Positions 5,766 to 5,958 of a stretch of DNA of 5,958 nt are shown here, piece after piece. A program made the translations under genes and the position numbers. Each line of letters starts with the position of its first letter. The stretch's first letter is position 1. This DNA is from Lachnospiraceae bacterium (GTDB lineage Bacteria > Bacillota > Clostridia > Lachnospirales > Lachnospiraceae), in NCBI GenBank assembly GCA_900754855.1, contig CAAEEI010000019.1, positions 1-5,958 of the forward strand. Reading direction: 5' to 3'. The notes below the pieces were generated by a model. That model ran no database searches, was not told the DNA's origin, and worked only from the letters and a program-made list of their open reading frames with translations.

Positions 5766-5774
5766 AATGAGATA

Positions 5775-5803
5775 TGGATATTTCCATAGGAGTATGCTAT
5801 AAT
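5775..5803 (+). promoter_or_regulatory. Promoter of the gene at the right edge
   Basis: TGGATA (5775-5780), a 17-bp spacer and TATAAT (5798-5803), preceded by TGC (extended -10). It lies just after the relQ stop. No intrinsic terminator separates relQ from it, so read-through is possible. Confidence 0.7.
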
Positions 5804-5809
5804 CTGTCT

Positions 5810-5940
5810 TACCGATGGGATATTTCTCTTACCTATGTCGCATATTAAGTAGAGAAGAAAATGTCCGCCAGGACGATTTCATTGGAATACATTTTATTAC
5901 AGAATAGGAACGCAGGATGATGGTCTGTGTTCGGAAAAAC
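5810..5940 (+). ncRNA. Structured 5' leader, candidate cis-regulatory RNA
   Basis: The leader between the promoter and the SD can form: a long hairpin from GGATATT (5818-5824) with AATGTCC (5860-5866), continued by TCTC/GAGA and TAC/GTA, capped by TATG-TCG-CATA (5834-5844); a competing hairpin GTCC-GCCA-GGAC (5863-5874); and GAACGCAG (5908-5915) with CTGTGTTC (5925-5932) just before the SD. The first two share 5863-5866 and exclude each other. I do not recognise a named riboswitch class, and there is no ligand assignment. Confidence 0.35.
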
Positions 5941-5946
5941 AGGAGG
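5941..5946 (+). promoter_or_regulatory. Shine-Dalgarno site of the truncated right-edge gene
   Basis: AGGAGG with a 7-nt spacer to ATG at 5954. Confidence 0.85.
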
Positions 5947-5953
5947 TATACCT

Positions 5954-5958
5954 ATGGA
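5954..5958 (+). CDS. Start of a gene cut by the window edge
   Basis: ATG followed by GA (second residue Asp or Glu). It is supported by the perfect AGGAGG, the upstream promoter and the leader. Nothing can be said about the product. Confidence 0.7.

Overview
The window looks like a low-to-mid GC anaerobic Firmicute, most likely a gut Lachnospiraceae (Clostridia). The evidence is AT-rich spacers, strong AGGAGG-type ribosome binding sites, TTG/ATG starts, and families I associate with that group: DUF4125, TPR-DUF4037, an AbfD-type dehydratase and a RelQ-type alarmone synthetase. Family names come from recognising motifs by eye; no search was run.

Left part (1-1475, minus strand). A two-gene set lies downstream of a weak promoter. 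The first gene is a small protein with a serine-recombinase-like fold that lacks the catalytic residues. The second is a DUF6506-like protein whose start overlaps the end of the first. The DUF6506 frame then runs straight into a decayed TPR-DUF4037 gene. That gene has lost its N-terminus, carries two 1-nt frameshifts, has an in-frame stop inside a conserved stretch, and probably lacks an internal repeat. It runs off the left edge of the window.

Middle (1476-3345, plus strand). An intact DUF4125 gene sits behind an extended -10 element and a perfect SD. Directly after its stop codon, in the same frame, is the C-terminal 300 residues of an AbfD/4-hydroxybutyryl-CoA dehydratase-type protein with no start or SD of its own: a 5'-truncated remnant. 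A hairpin terminator at 3269-3305 ends both this strand and the converging peptidase gene.

Right part (3346-5958). A secreted cysteine peptidase (signal peptide, SH3-like, trefoil-like and C39-like domains) on the minus strand is divergent from a RelQ-type (p)ppGpp synthetase on the plus strand. The 353-base spacer between their starts holds a recognisable promoter for each. It also holds two exact TGTCGAA motifs (Spo0A-box-like) 21 bp apart and a perfect 15-bp tandem duplication. The RelQ leader is purine-rich and begins with a GC-rich hairpin. After relQ a new promoter drives a roughly 140-nt leader that can form several hairpins, two of them mutually exclusive. The leader ends at an SD and the first codon of a gene cut by the window edge.

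Taken together, the left and middle parts look like a site of gene decay, while the right part is a live regulatory divergon plausibly linked to stress or sporulation. I see no tRNA, rRNA, CRISPR array or insertion sequence. I did not find a clearly new multi-gene system. The best leads are the dead-recombinase/DUF6506 pair, the Spo0A-like boxes and the structured leader at the right edge.
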